64,000 bases of DNA from positions 28,144 through 92,143 of the forward strand of contig NZ_JABLSI010000014.1 of assembly GCF_019303475.1 (NCBI RefSeq). Direction: 5' to 3'. The notes below the pieces were generated by a model. The model was not told the origin of the DNA, did no database searches, and worked only from the letters and a program-made list of their open reading frames with translations. A program made the translations under genes and the position numbers. Positions 24,445 through 33,679 of the stretch are shown piece by piece. How positions within the stretch are numbered: position 1 is the first letter of the stretch; each line of letters starts with the position of its first letter. The stretch is from Streptomyces sp. JJ38 (GTDB lineage Bacteria; Actinomycetota; Actinomycetes; Streptomycetales; Streptomycetaceae).

Positions 24445-25407
24445 CTACGGCCGGGGCAGGGAGCAGCCGGGGGCGTCGAGGTCGAGGGTGCCGCCGGGGC
24501 GGAAGCAACGGGTGAGGACGCTGGTCTGCTGGCCGTAGTTGGTGCCCTGCCGCACGGTGACCGTGCCGTCGGCGCCGATCTCGCAGGGGTTGTGCACCGT
24601 GCAGCGACCGCCCTCGTCGTTTCCGGTGCTGTTGACGCCGACGACCCGGCCGGTGTCGCGGTTGACGACGGGAGCGCCGGAGGTGCCGCCGACGGTGGCG
24701 CACTCGGGGGTGTAGCGGATGGAGTCCGCCATGGTCCAGCGGCCTTCGCGCAGCAGCGGGACGAAGCCGTCGATCGCGCAGCGGTAGACGTGCTTCCAGT
24801 AGCCGGCCGGGATCTCGATGGCGGTTCCGGGGGCGGGCCGCCGGGCGGCCAGGGTGCGCGGGACGGCGCCGTGGCGGGCGCGGATCTCGCCGTAGGTGGA
24901 GGCGAGCCGGTAGACGGCGACGTCGGTGCCGGTGACGGTGGCGTAGAGGAGCCGGTCGGCACGCAGGGCGCCCAGGGCGTCCCCGTCGACGTCCAGCAGT
25001 GTGACGGTGCGGTGGGCGGGCTCGTCGGCGCGCGCCTCACCGGGCTGGGGCACCGGCCCCGGCAGGCAGTGGCCGTTGGTGAGGACGAGGGCGGGGTCGG
25101 CGGGGCGGGAGCGGGGCAGGCGGACGACGGCGCCCGAGCAGTTGCTGAGGGCGACGGTTCCGGCGAGCCCGCCCGGCGAGTCGGGGGCCGGCGGGGGCGG
25201 CCCAAAGGACCCGGGGCCGGCCGGAGTGTACCCGGGGCCGATCGCGGCGGGAACGGGCGCGGCGCCGAGGGCGGTGACGGCGACGCACAGGAGCGCGCCG
25301 CCCGCGGTGCCGAGGCGCCCGGGCCGCCGACTCGGCTTCCGGGGACACCAGGCCCGCACGGGACACCAGGCCCGCGCGGAACTCCGTGGCTGTGCGGAAC
25401 GCGTCAT
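24445..25407 (-). CDS. secreted trypsin-like serine peptidase
   Basis: A 320-residue S1-family peptidase. A long signal region (about residues 1-55, hydrophobic core LGTAGGALLCVAVTALGAAP) is followed by VALSNCSGAVVRL. The catalytic residues are in TNGHC (His), TDVAVYRL (Asp) and GGTSGAPVV (Ser). Several cysteines (NCSG, GHC, RCAID, ECAT, RCTVHNPCEI, RCFRPG, GCSL) would give disulfides. The extreme N-terminus contains a duplicated RAWCP encoded by a direct repeat at about 25342-25378, so the true start may be further in. A secreted protease; target unknown. Confidence 0.85.
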   Translation of the reverse strand: MTRSAQPRSSARAWCPVRAWCPRKPSRRPGRLGTAGGALLCVAVTALGAAPVPAAIGPGYTPAGPGSFGPPPPAPDSPGGLAGTVALSNCSGAVVRLPRSRPADPALVLTNGHCLPGPVPQPGEARADEPAHRTVTLLDVDGDALGALRADRLLYATVTGTDVAVYRLASTYGEIRARHGAVPRTLAARRPAPGTAIEIPAGYWKHVYRCAIDGFVPLLREGRWTMADSIRYTPECATVGGTSGAPVVNRDTGRVVGVNSTGNDEGGRCTVHNPCEIGADGTVTVRQGTNYGQQTSVLTRCFRPGGTLDLDAPGCSLPRP

Positions 25408-25528
25408 CGCCCGTCTCCCATGCCGGCCTGCTCCCTGTTACGGGGAACTGGGCCGCCGCCGACGGGTTACGCGTGGGCACGCCCCACTGGGCCGAACCGG
25501 TGACGATGGCCGCGAGTAGGCTTTCCGA

Positions 25529-26809
25529 ATGGTGGATTTCGGGTTGAAGGCGCTGCGGGACGATGTCGTCGACCATCGGTTCAAGGGCTTGCCGCCGGAC
25601 GCCGAGGGGCTGACGGTCGGGGCGCTGGCGGAGGAGCGGAGGAACCTTTTCCACGGCGGCTTCAGCACCCCCGTGCTGGCGCTCTCGGCCGAGGCGCTGG
25701 AACACAACCTGGCCGCTCTGCAGCACTACACCGAGCGCCACGGGCTGGCCTTCGCGCCGCACGGCAAGACGTCGATGGCACCGCAGCTGTTCGCCCGGCA
25801 GCTGGAGCGCGGGGCGTGGGGCATCACGGTGGCGACGGTCGCGCAGGCGCGCGTGTGCCGGGCTTTCGGGGTGCGGCGGGTGTTCCTGGCCAACCAGCTC
25901 GTGGACGCGGCCGGGCTGCGCTGGGTCGCGCGTGAGCTCGCCGCCGCCCCGGAGTTCCGGCTCGTCTGCTACGTGGACTCGGTCCGGGGCGTGGAGCTGA
26001 TGGAGGCCGCGCTGCGCGAGGCCGGCGCCGGACGGCGGCTCGATGTCGTCGTCGAGCTGGGCGCGGCGGACGGTGCGCGCACCGGCGTGCGCCGGGAGTC
26101 CGAGGGCGTGGAGGTGGCGCGGGCGGCCGCGGCGTCCTCCGCCCTGCGGCTCGTCGGCGTCGCGGGGTACGAGGGCGAGATGCCGGAGCCGGACGTGGCG
26201 TCGGTGACGGCGTGGATGCGGCGGCTGACGGCGCTCGCGCAGTACCTCGACGGGCTCGGCCTCTTCGAGGGCGTGGACGAGGTCCTGGTCAGTGCCGGCG
26301 GCAGCGCCTGGTTCGACGCGGTGGCCGATGTCCTGGAGGAGTTCGGGCAGCCGCTGTCGGTCCCGGTGGTGAAGCTGCTGCGCTCGGGCGCGTACGTGTC
26401 GCACGACGACGAGCACTACCGCGTCCTGACGCCGTTCAACCGGGTGCCGGACGAGGGCGGGCTGCGGGCTGCCTTCACCCTGTGGACCCAGGTCGTCTCG
26501 TGTCCGGAGCCGGGACAGGCGTTCGTCAACGCCGGCAAGCGGGACGCGGCGCACGACCTGCACCTCCCCCGGCCGATGCTGGTGCGCGACGGGGACACCG
26601 GGGCGGTGCGCCCGGCGGACGGGCTGACGGTGACGGCCCTGTCGGACCAGCACGCCTGGCTGCGGGTGGCGGAGGGCACCGAGCTGGCCGTGGGCGACTG
26701 GGTGGGGCTCGGCATGTCCCACCCGTGCACGGTCTTCGACAAGTGGCAGCTCATCCCGCTCGTCACGGCGGACGGCACCGTCACCGACTACGTGCGCACC
26801 TTCTTCTGA
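25529..26809 (+). CDS. PLP-dependent D-threonine aldolase/D-serine dehydratase-like enzyme
   Basis: A 426-residue fold-type III PLP enzyme (alanine-racemase-like N-terminal barrel). The Schiff-base lysine is in FAPHGKTSMAPQLF near residue 83. The C-terminal D-serine-dehydratase-like domain shows the metal ligands as SDQHAWL and GLGMSHPCTVFDKW. Streptomycete orthologues are annotated as amino acid deaminase/aldolase. The likely reaction is cleavage or deamination of a D-beta-hydroxy-amino acid. The gene stands alone and ends in a strong bidirectional hairpin. Confidence 0.85.
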   Translation: MVDFGLKALRDDVVDHRFKGLPPDAEGLTVGALAEERRNLFHGGFSTPVLALSAEALEHNLAALQHYTERHGLAFAPHGKTSMAPQLFARQLERGAWGITVATVAQARVCRAFGVRRVFLANQLVDAAGLRWVARELAAAPEFRLVCYVDSVRGVELMEAALREAGAGRRLDVVVELGAADGARTGVRRESEGVEVARAAAASSALRLVGVAGYEGEMPEPDVASVTAWMRRLTALAQYLDGLGLFEGVDEVLVSAGGSAWFDAVADVLEEFGQPLSVPVVKLLRSGAYVSHDDEHYRVLTPFNRVPDEGGLRAAFTLWTQVVSCPEPGQAFVNAGKRDAAHDLHLPRPMLVRDGDTGAVRPADGLTVTALSDQHAWLRVAEGTELAVGDWVGLGMSHPCTVFDKWQLIPLVTADGTVTDYVRTFF

Positions 26810-26841
26810 GCGGGCGCGGGCCCCGCGAGCGCCGGGGCAGG

Positions 26842-26865
26842 GGGGCGAGCGCGCTCGCTCGCCCC
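26842..26865. terminator. bidirectional stem-loop terminator
   Basis: A perfect 10-bp inverted repeat (26842-26851 with 26856-26865) with a CGCT loop, in the 64-base gap between two convergent genes. It should end both transcripts. Confidence 0.8.
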
Positions 26866-26873
26866 GCCGGGGG

Positions 26874-27719
26874 TCAGCCGTGCTGGTAGGCGACGATCGA
26901 GATGCCGACGTAGTGGACGACGAAGGCGGCCAGCGTGAAGGAGTGGAACACCTCGTGGAAACCGAACCAGCGCGGTGAGGGGTTCGGGCGCTTGATGCCG
27001 TAGATGATGCCGCCCGCGCTGTAGAGGAGCCCGCCGACGATCACGAGGACGAGGACGGCGATGCCTCCGGCGCGCAGGAAGTCGGGGAGGAAGAAGACGG
27101 CGGCCCACCCCATGGCGATGTAGCAGGGGGTGTAGAGCCAGCGCGGGGCACCGACCCACAGCACCCGGAAGGCGATACCGAGGGCTGCGGCCGCCCAGAC
27201 GCCCCACAGCAGGAGATCGCCGCGGGCGCCGTCGAGCAGCAGGATCGTCAGCGGCGTGTAGGTGCCGGCGATGATCAGGAAGATGTTGGCGTGGTCGAGG
27301 CGGCGCAGGACGGCGCCGGTGCGCGGGCTCCAGTCGCCCCGGTGGTAGAGGGCGCTGACGCCGAAGAGGAGGCAGGCCGTCAGGGTGTAGACGGCGCAGG
27401 CGACCCGGCCACGGGTGGAGTCGGCGAGGGCGGTGAGGAATATCCCCGATGCCATGACCGCGGGAAACATTCCGGCGTGCAGCCAGCCCCGCAGCCGGGG
27501 CTTGAGGGGCATGGCCCCCGAGGGGTACCCGGCGGACGTACCGGACGCGGCGGCCGTACCGGACCCGGTCGTACCGGACGCGGACGTACCGGACGCGGCG
27601 GACGTACCGGGAGGCGCTTCCCCCGCGGTTGCGGGGTGCTCGGACACGTGCTCGGGAGCGGGCTGGAGCCCGGGCTCGGAGGCGGGCTGGGACCCGGGCT
27701 CGGAGGCGGCGACAGTCAT
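26874..27719 (-). CDS. trhA: PAQR/hemolysin III family membrane protein TrhA
   Basis: A 281-residue seven-TM protein of the hemolysin III/PAQR family. The family His and Asp/Ser signatures are present: LFGVSALYHRGDWSP with LRRLDHANIFLIIAGTYTPL, and FGFHEVFHSFTLAAFVVHYVGI near the C-terminus. These are the putative metal-binding residues. The first 75 residues are a disordered repeat tail (SEPG, ASGTS) encoded by DNA repeats at about 27535-27613 and 27669-27712. The ATG is used because the region upstream has no coding features. The role is membrane-associated and uncharacterised; the old toxin name is not evidence of haemolysis. Confidence 0.85.
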   Translation of the reverse strand: MTVAASEPGSQPASEPGLQPAPEHVSEHPATAGEAPPGTSAASGTSASGTTGSGTAAASGTSAGYPSGAMPLKPRLRGWLHAGMFPAVMASGIFLTALADSTRGRVACAVYTLTACLLFGVSALYHRGDWSPRTGAVLRRLDHANIFLIIAGTYTPLTILLLDGARGDLLLWGVWAAAALGIAFRVLWVGAPRWLYTPCYIAMGWAAVFFLPDFLRAGGIAVLVLVIVGGLLYSAGGIIYGIKRPNPSPRWFGFHEVFHSFTLAAFVVHYVGISIVAYQHG

Positions 27720-27992
27720 GGCCGTCAGCGTACCTACGCCCCCGTAGGTGAAGGAGTGGGGTTTACCCCCTGGACTGCGGGTGTACTCAGCACTACTCAA
27801 ACGAGTGGCGATGCTCACCTGTCGGCCCTCTGGACACATACGAGCGGAGAGAGTCATGATCAGATGAGCGTGGTCGACACCGGATGAGCATCGCCGCAGC
27901 GTCCGGGTCGCAGCCCCCACGGGGCCGAAGCACAACCCGGAAACAACACCGCCCTGGGCGGTCAAAAAACCCTCTCACCCTCTGGAGCGATT

Positions 27993-29819
27993 GTGGCGCG
28001 CAGTACTGCGGCTCCCACCCAAGCCCCCACCCAGCACCGCGAACTGGTGTCCTGGGTCGACGAGATCGCTGCCCTCACCCAGCCCGACCGCGTCGTGTGG
28101 TGCGACGGGTCGGAGGCCGAGTACGAGCGCCTGTGCGAGGAGCTCGTCGAGAAGGGCACGTTCACCAAGCTGGACCCGGTCAAGCGCCCCAACTCCTACT
28201 ACGCCGCCTCCGACCCGCGCGACGTCGCCCGCGTGGAGTCCCGGACGTTCATCTGCTCCGCCAAGGAGGAGGACGCGGGCCCCACGAACAACTGGATGGC
28301 CCCGGGCGAGATGCGCGAGATCTTCGCCGGTGAGCAGGGCATCTTCCGCGGTTCCATGCGCGGGCGCACGATGTACATCGTCCCGTTCTGCATGGGCCCC
28401 GTCGGCTCCCCGCTGTCCGCCATCGGCGTGGAGATCACCGACTCCGCCTACGTCGCCGTCTCGATGCGCACCATGACGCGCATGGGCCAGGCCGTGCTGG
28501 ACGAGCTGGGCACCGACGGCTTCTTCGTCAAGGCCGTCCACACCCTCGGCGCCCCGCTCGCCGAGGGCGAGGCGGACGTCCCGTGGCCGTGCAACGACGA
28601 CAAGTGGATCTCCCACTTCCCCGAGGACCGCGAGATCTGGTCCTTCGGCTCCGGCTACGGCGGCAACGCGCTGCTGGGCAAGAAGTGCTACGCGCTGCGC
28701 ATCGCCTCCGTCATGGCGCGCGACGAGGGCTGGCTGGCCGAGCACATGCTCGTGCTCAAGCTCACCCCGCCGAAGGGCGAGGCCAAGTACATCGCCGCCG
28801 CCTTCCCCTCCGCCTGCGGCAAGACGAACCTGGCCATGCTGGAGCCGACGCTCCCGGGCTGGACGGTGGAGACCATCGGCGACGACATCGCCTGGATGCG
28901 GTTCGGCGAGGACGGCCGCCTCTACGCGATCAACCCGGAGGCCGGCTTCTTCGGCGTCGCGCCGGGCACCGGTGAGCACACCAACGCCAACGCGATGAAG
29001 ACGCTGTGGGGCAACACCGTCTTCACCAACGTCGCGCTCACCGACGACGGCGACGTCTGGTGGGAGGGCATGACGGAGGAGGCCCCGGCCCACCTGACGG
29101 ACTGGAAGGGCAACGACTGGACGCCCGAGTCCGGCGTCCCGGCCGCGCACCCCAACGCCCGGTTCGCCGTCCCGGCCGCCCAGTGCCCGACGATCGCACC
29201 CGAGTGGGAGAACCCGAAGGGCGTGCCGATCTCGGCCATCCTCTTCGGCGGCCGCCGCGCCTCGGCGGTCCCGCTGGTGACGGAGTCGCGCGACTGGCAG
29301 CACGGCGTCTTCCTGGGCGCGAACGTCGCCTCCGAGAAGACGGCCGCCGCCGAGGGCAAGGTCGGCGAGCTGCGCCGCGACCCGTTCGCGATGCTGCCGT
29401 TCTGCGGCTACAACATGGGCGACTACATGGCCCACTGGATCAAGGTCGGCAAGAACGCCGCCGACCCGGCGAAGCTGCCGAGGATCTACTACGTCAACTG
29501 GTTCCGCAAGAACGACGAGGGCCAGTTCGTCTGGCCGGGCTTCGGCGAGAACAGCCGCGTCCTGAAGTGGATCGTGGGCCGGCTGAACGGCGAGGCCGAG
29601 GGCGTCGAGACACCGATCGGCACGGTGCCGGCGAAGGGCTCGATCGACACCGCCGGGCTCGACCTCTCCGAGGCCGACCTCGACTTCCTGCTGACGGTGG
29701 ACAAGGAGGTCTGGCGCGAGGAGGCCGCGCTCGTGCCGGAGCACCTGAACACCTTCGGCGACCACACGCCCAAGGAGCTGTGGGACGAGTACCGGGCGCT
29801 GGTCGAGCGCCTGGGCTAG
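27993..29819 (+). CDS. pckG: phosphoenolpyruvate carboxykinase (GTP)
   Basis: A 608-residue cytosolic GTP-dependent PEPCK, which converts oxaloacetate plus GTP to PEP, CO2 and GDP and feeds gluconeogenesis. Markers are the substrate loop SKEED-like region ([15 protein letters not shown]), the P-loop [14 protein letters not shown] with the reactive Cys, the metal site [31 protein letters not shown], and the C-terminal [13 protein letters not shown]. Full length for the family. The GTG start has GGAG five bases upstream. A perfect 15-bp hairpin follows the stop. Core metabolism, vertical inheritance likely. Confidence 0.97.
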   Translation: MARSTAAPTQAPTQHRELVSWVDEIAALTQPDRVVWCDGSEAEYERLCEELVEKGTFTKLDPVKRPNSYYAASDPRDVARVESRTFICSAKEEDAGPTNNWMAPGEMREIFAGEQGIFRGSMRGRTMYIVPFCMGPVGSPLSAIGVEITDSAYVAVSMRTMTRMGQAVLDELGTDGFFVKAVHTLGAPLAEGEADVPWPCNDDKWISHFPEDREIWSFGSGYGGNALLGKKCYALRIASVMARDEGWLAEHMLVLKLTPPKGEAKYIAAAFPSACGKTNLAMLEPTLPGWTVETIGDDIAWMRFGEDGRLYAINPEAGFFGVAPGTGEHTNANAMKTLWGNTVFTNVALTDDGDVWWEGMTEEAPAHLTDWKGNDWTPESGVPAAHPNARFAVPAAQCPTIAPEWENPKGVPISAILFGGRRASAVPLVTESRDWQHGVFLGANVASEKTAAAEGKVGELRRDPFAMLPFCGYNMGDYMAHWIKVGKNAADPAKLPRIYYVNWFRKNDEGQFVWPGFGENSRVLKWIVGRLNGEAEGVETPIGTVPAKGSIDTAGLDLSEADLDFLLTVDKEVWREEAALVPEHLNTFGDHTPKELWDEYRALVERLG

Positions 29820-29827
29820 CCGCACCC

Positions 29828-29859
29828 GGGGGTCCGCCGGTCACGACCGGCGGACCCCC
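29828..29859. terminator. terminator of pckG
   Basis: A 15-bp perfect inverted repeat (29828-29842 with 29845-29859) directly after the pckG stop codon. The hairpin is very stable. Confidence 0.85.
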
Positions 29860-29920
29860 GCACAGCGGGCCGCCCCCGCCCGCACGTCGCGCCCGTGGGC
29901 ACGCTCGGGCCGAGCGCGCC

Positions 29921-29952
29921 GTTCCCCGCGTCCCCTCGGGGGCGCGGGGAAC
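29921..29952. terminator. second stem-loop after pckG
   Basis: A perfect 10-bp inverted repeat gttccccgcg with its complement at 29943-29952. It may be a backup terminator or a 5' structure of the next transcript. Confidence 0.6.
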
Positions 29953-30052
29953 GTCTGTGCGCAGCGTCAGCCGGTGCATGCGCAATGCATCGACTATAAC
30001 TTTAGACAAGGTCCAAGCTAGGATGGTCTCCCGAAGCACGCAGGAGGCCTCC

Positions 30053-30472
30053 ATGTACGAACCGAGTCGAGCGCACCGCGGAACGTCCGTCCACTCCGTC
30101 GCCGAGCAGGACGCGGCCGCCGACGGCTACCCCCACCGCTCTCGCGAGGAGGAGCTGGACATCCGGCTGGCCGGCCACCTCACCGCCCTGCTCACGGTCA
30201 CGGACGAGCTGCGCGTCCTGGCCCCGAGCCCGGATCTGGACACCGCGGCGCACCGGCTGGCCACGCAGGTGGACCGGCTCCGCGGCGCTCCCCCGCAGCG
30301 GGCCGAGCCGACGTCGAGGCGCGCGGTGGCCGAGCATGTCGAGGCGCTGCACCGGCGGGCGCACACCCTGGCCGGGAACGCGCTCGTCGTCGCCACCGCG
30401 CGGGAGGACGTGCCCGGTGAGGCCCTCGCCGCCGCCCGGATGGAGGCCCACGCCGAGGCCCTGGGCCTCTGA
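30053..30472 (+). CDS. hypothetical helical protein
   Basis: A 139-residue protein that is predicted to be nearly all helix: SREEELDIRLAGHLTALLTVTDELRVLAPSPDLDTAAHRLATQVDRLRG, then AVAEHVEALHRRAHTLAGNALVVATAREDVPGEALAAARMEAHAEALGL. No family recognised. AGGAGG sits six bases before the ATG. Upstream, the AT-rich stretch 29985-30020 holds an imperfect palindrome centred on acaaggt (ttagacaaggtccaa), which could be an operator. The product could be a small dimeric helical-bundle protein. Confidence 0.65.
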   Translation: MYEPSRAHRGTSVHSVAEQDAAADGYPHRSREEELDIRLAGHLTALLTVTDELRVLAPSPDLDTAAHRLATQVDRLRGAPPQRAEPTSRRAVAEHVEALHRRAHTLAGNALVVATAREDVPGEALAAARMEAHAEALGL

Positions 30473-30479
30473 GCCCCCG

Positions 30480-30530
30480 GGCGGCCCCGGCCCCTCCCAG
30501 GCGGCCCCGGCCCCTCCCGGGCGGCCCCGG
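30480..30530. repeat. 20-bp tandem repeat, about 2.5 copies
   Basis: Units of ggcggccccggcccctcccg lie between the convergent hypothetical gene and the aminotransferase gene. It may act as a terminator through G/C-rich pairing. Confidence 0.75.
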
Positions 30531-30560
30531 CGGCGTCCCGGGACCGGAACGCGGGGAGGG

Positions 30561-31772
30561 TTACGGCTGGCCGTAGCCGTCCAGGAAGGACCCGATGCGC
30601 TGCACCGCGTCCGCCAGCTGGCGGGCCGGGGGCAGCGTCACGACGCGGAAGTGGTCGGGCTCGGGCCAGTTGAAGCCGGTGCCGTGCACGATCATGATCT
30701 TCTCCGCGCGCAGCAGGTCGAGCACCATCTGCCGGTCGTCCTTGATCGGGTAGACCTTCGGGTCGAGCCGCGGGAACGCGTACAGCGCGCCCTTCGGCTT
30801 GACGCAGGTGACGCCGGGGATCGAGGTCAGCATCTCGTAGGCGACGTCCCGCTGCTCGCGCAGCCGCCCTCCGGGCAGCACCAGGTCGTTGATCGACTGA
30901 TGCCCGCCGAGCGCCGTGGCCACCGCGTGCTGGGCGGGCATGTTGGCGCACAGCCGCATGTTGGCGAGGATCGTCAGACCCTCGATGTAGTTCGACGCGT
31001 GCGCCTTGGGCCCGCACACCGCCAGCCAGCCGCTGCGGTAACCGGCCACCCGGTACGACTTCGACAGCCCGTTGAAGGTGAGCGTCAGCAGGTCGGGGGC
31101 GACGGTCGCCGTCGAGGTGTGCACGGCCCCGTCGTAGAGGATCTTGTCGTAGATCTCGTCCGAGCAGACGACCAGGCGGTGGCGGCGGGCGATCTCGGTC
31201 AGCGACCGCAGCATCTCCTCGCTGTAGACCGCGCCGGTCGGGTTGTTCGGGTTGATGATGACGAGCGCCTTGGTGCGATCGGTGATCTTGCGCTCGATGT
31301 CCGCGAGGTCCGGCATCCACTCCGACTGCTCGTCGCAGCGGTAGTGCACGGCCGTTCCGCCCGAGAGCGAGACGGCGGCCGTCCACAGCGGGTAGTCCGG
31401 CGCCGGGACGAGGACCTCGTCCCCGTCGTCCAGCAGCGCCTGCATCGCCATCTGGATGAGCTCCGAGACGCCGTTGCCCAGGTACACGTCCTCGACGGAG
31501 AGCTGGACGCCCTTGGTCTGGTAGTGCTGCATCACCGCGCGCCGGGCGGCGAGGAGCCCCTTGGCGTCCCCGTATCCGTGGGCGCTGCCCACGTTGCGGA
31601 GCATGTCCTCCAGGATCTCCGGCGGGCACTCGAAACCGAAGGCCGCGGGGTTCCCGGTGTTCAGCTTGAGGATGCGGTGACCTGCAGCCTCAAGCCGCAT
31701 CGCCTCCTCGAGCACCGGGCCCCGGATCTCGTAGCAGACGTTGGCGAGCTTCGTGGACTGGATCACCTGCAT
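30561..31772 (-). CDS. AlaT-like PLP-dependent aminotransferase
   Basis: A 403-residue class I/II aminotransferase closest in pattern to bacterial alanine aminotransferases (AlaT/Aat): start MQVIQSTKLANVCYEIRGPVLEEAMRLE, substrate loop LKLNTGNPAAFGFECP, NPNNPTGAVYS, and SDEIYDKILYDG. The PLP lysine is in FNGLSKSYRVAGYRSGW near residue 240, and the carboxylate-binding Arg is in HFRVVTLPP. It probably links pyruvate/alanine and glutamate pools and is ordinary metabolism, not obviously part of the neighbouring cluster. Confidence 0.9.
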   Translation of the reverse strand: MQVIQSTKLANVCYEIRGPVLEEAMRLEAAGHRILKLNTGNPAAFGFECPPEILEDMLRNVGSAHGYGDAKGLLAARRAVMQHYQTKGVQLSVEDVYLGNGVSELIQMAMQALLDDGDEVLVPAPDYPLWTAAVSLSGGTAVHYRCDEQSEWMPDLADIERKITDRTKALVIINPNNPTGAVYSEEMLRSLTEIARRHRLVVCSDEIYDKILYDGAVHTSTATVAPDLLTLTFNGLSKSYRVAGYRSGWLAVCGPKAHASNYIEGLTILANMRLCANMPAQHAVATALGGHQSINDLVLPGGRLREQRDVAYEMLTSIPGVTCVKPKGALYAFPRLDPKVYPIKDDRQMVLDLLRAEKIMIVHGTGFNWPEPDHFRVVTLPPARQLADAVQRIGSFLDGYGQP

Positions 31773-31979
31773 GCGGTCACGATACGGGGGACGGCGCTCC
31801 GCCGCGTTATGTTTTTCACCACCCTGGCCCAGTCGCCCCCTCCCACCTGCGACATCGCCCGGCCGAGCGCCCGGGGCGGCGGCGCACCGGCGGACGCGGG
31901 CGCGGCCGCCCCGGGCCCGGGGGACCGGCGGTCACCCGGGCCCCGAGGTCCGGCCGTCACCCGGCCCAAAACGCCGCCG

Positions 31980-33509
31980 TCAGGGCAGCGGGACGGACTG
32001 GGGGAAGCGGAAGAACCCGTGCGGGTCGTAGGAGCGCTTGACCTCGCGCAGTCGCGGCAGGTTGGAGCCGTAGTAGGCCGAGGCCCAGTCGGTCAGCGCG
32101 GTGTCGGGGAAGTTCACGTAGGACCGCCCGTTGGAGTGCGGGTCGATCGCCCCGAAGATCCCGTCGAGCCAGTGCTGCGCCGCCTCCCGCTCCTCGGCGG
32201 GCGGCGAGGCATCGGCGAGGGAGACGGTGCAGGTGACGCTGTAGAGCGCGTCGCGATGCACCCAGGCGGTGTCCCCGGTCGCGGGCTGGTTGGCGTTGGC
32301 GCCGAGCCCGAGGACGCTGACGATCCGGGTCTGGCCCGCGCGGCGCTCGGCGTCGAAGGCGGTGAGCAGGTCCTCCACGCCCTGGTGGGAGAGGTTCGCG
32401 TCGAACATCCGGCCGCGGTTCTTCACGTACGCCTGGCGCGGCAGCGCCGCCTCCGGGTTGCTGCCGGTCAGGTGGCAGGCGTCGACCGTGCGGTCCTCGC
32501 AGCCGAAGACCCGCATCATCGCCCGCTGGTACGACAGCTCCTCCACCGCGCGGGTCGCCGGGGGCGCGCCCACCGCCGAGACCAGGTCGGAGAGCTCCCG
32601 CTCCAGCTCCGCGACCCCGCCGAAGTGGACGCCGGTGACGATCACCGTGGGAGGGTTCCCCTCCCGGGCGTCCGGCAGTCGCAGGAGGGCACCGCAGGCC
32701 AGGTCGCCGGAGGCCCGGGACGCCCAGCGCAGATAGGCGTGCACGGCCGCGGGCGCGTCGTCCCACGTCCAGGTCAGGGCGTAGTGGCCGACGTGGGTGA
32801 TCGGGTTGGCGACGACCTCGAACTCGGTGACGACGCCGAAGTTGCCCCCGCCACCGCCGCGCAGCGCCCAGTACAGGTCCGGGTGGGAGTGCCGCGAGGC
32901 GGTGACGATCCGCCCGTCGGCCAGCACCACGCGGGCCGAGACGAGCTGGTCGCTGGCCGGGCCGTACTTGCGGTACTGCCAGCCCGTGCCGCCGCCGCTG
33001 ATGAAGCCGCCGGGGCTCACCGAGGGACAGAAGCCGCCGGCCACGGCGACCCCGTGCGGCGCGAGCCGCTCGACGGCGTCCACCGACTGCACGCCCGAGC
33101 CCATCCGGGCCGTGCGGCCGCAGGCGTGGACGCCGTTCATGCGGGTCATGTTGACGACGAGCCCCTCGGTGGTGGACCAGCCGCCGTAGTTGTGGCCGCC
33201 GCTGCGCACCGCGGTGTGCAGCCCGTGGTCCTGGGCGAAGCGCAGGGTGAGGCTGACGTCCCAGGGGTTCTCCACGAGGACGACGGCCTGGGGGCGTATG
33301 TCGTCGAACATGGCGGTCGCGAGTCGGCGCGCCTGATCATAGGCGGCGTCGTCCGGCAGCACGACGTCGCCCGTGAGCCACCGGTCGAGCCGGTCCCAGG
33401 GGACGGAGGAGTGGCGGGGGCGGGCGGCGGCGCTCTGGACGGCCCCCAGCGTGCCCGTGACGGCGGCGAGCCCGGCACCTGCGCCCAGGAGCGCCCTACG
33501 GCTGATCAT
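31980..33509 (-). CDS. secreted BBE-type bicovalent FAD oxidase
   Basis: A 509-residue FAD-dependent oxidoreductase of the berberine-bridge-enzyme-like (FAD_binding_4 plus BBE) family. A twin-arginine signal (MISRRALLGAGAGLAAVTGTLGAV) sends it out folded. The FAD attachment residues are His106 (RSGGHNYGG) and Cys161 (GGFCPSVSPGG), so bicovalent FAD is expected. The BBE domain ends YYGSNLPRLREVKRSYDPHGFFRFPQSV, and SYVNFPD is conserved. It lies on the same strand, 170 bases past the end of the aromatic gene cluster, and could oxidise its product outside the cell, though membership in the cluster is inferred. Confidence 0.85.
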   Translation of the reverse strand: MISRRALLGAGAGLAAVTGTLGAVQSAAARPRHSSVPWDRLDRWLTGDVVLPDDAAYDQARRLATAMFDDIRPQAVVLVENPWDVSLTLRFAQDHGLHTAVRSGGHNYGGWSTTEGLVVNMTRMNGVHACGRTARMGSGVQSVDAVERLAPHGVAVAGGFCPSVSPGGFISGGGTGWQYRKYGPASDQLVSARVVLADGRIVTASRHSHPDLYWALRGGGGGNFGVVTEFEVVANPITHVGHYALTWTWDDAPAAVHAYLRWASRASGDLACGALLRLPDAREGNPPTVIVTGVHFGGVAELERELSDLVSAVGAPPATRAVEELSYQRAMMRVFGCEDRTVDACHLTGSNPEAALPRQAYVKNRGRMFDANLSHQGVEDLLTAFDAERRAGQTRIVSVLGLGANANQPATGDTAWVHRDALYSVTCTVSLADASPPAEEREAAQHWLDGIFGAIDPHSNGRSYVNFPDTALTDWASAYYGSNLPRLREVKRSYDPHGFFRFPQSVPLP

Positions 33510-33679
33510 GCGTTCTCCTACCTTTCCGGGGTTCCGCGGTCGGTCGGAACCGGTGTTTCGACGTTCGTTCGGTGGTGGTCTTGGAGGCGGGCCGGGTCAG
33601 GGCCCGCCAGCCGGGCCCAGCGGTCGGGGCCGGGTCGGATCCGGGCAGCGGTCACAGGGGCGGGGGCCTGGGGCAGCGG

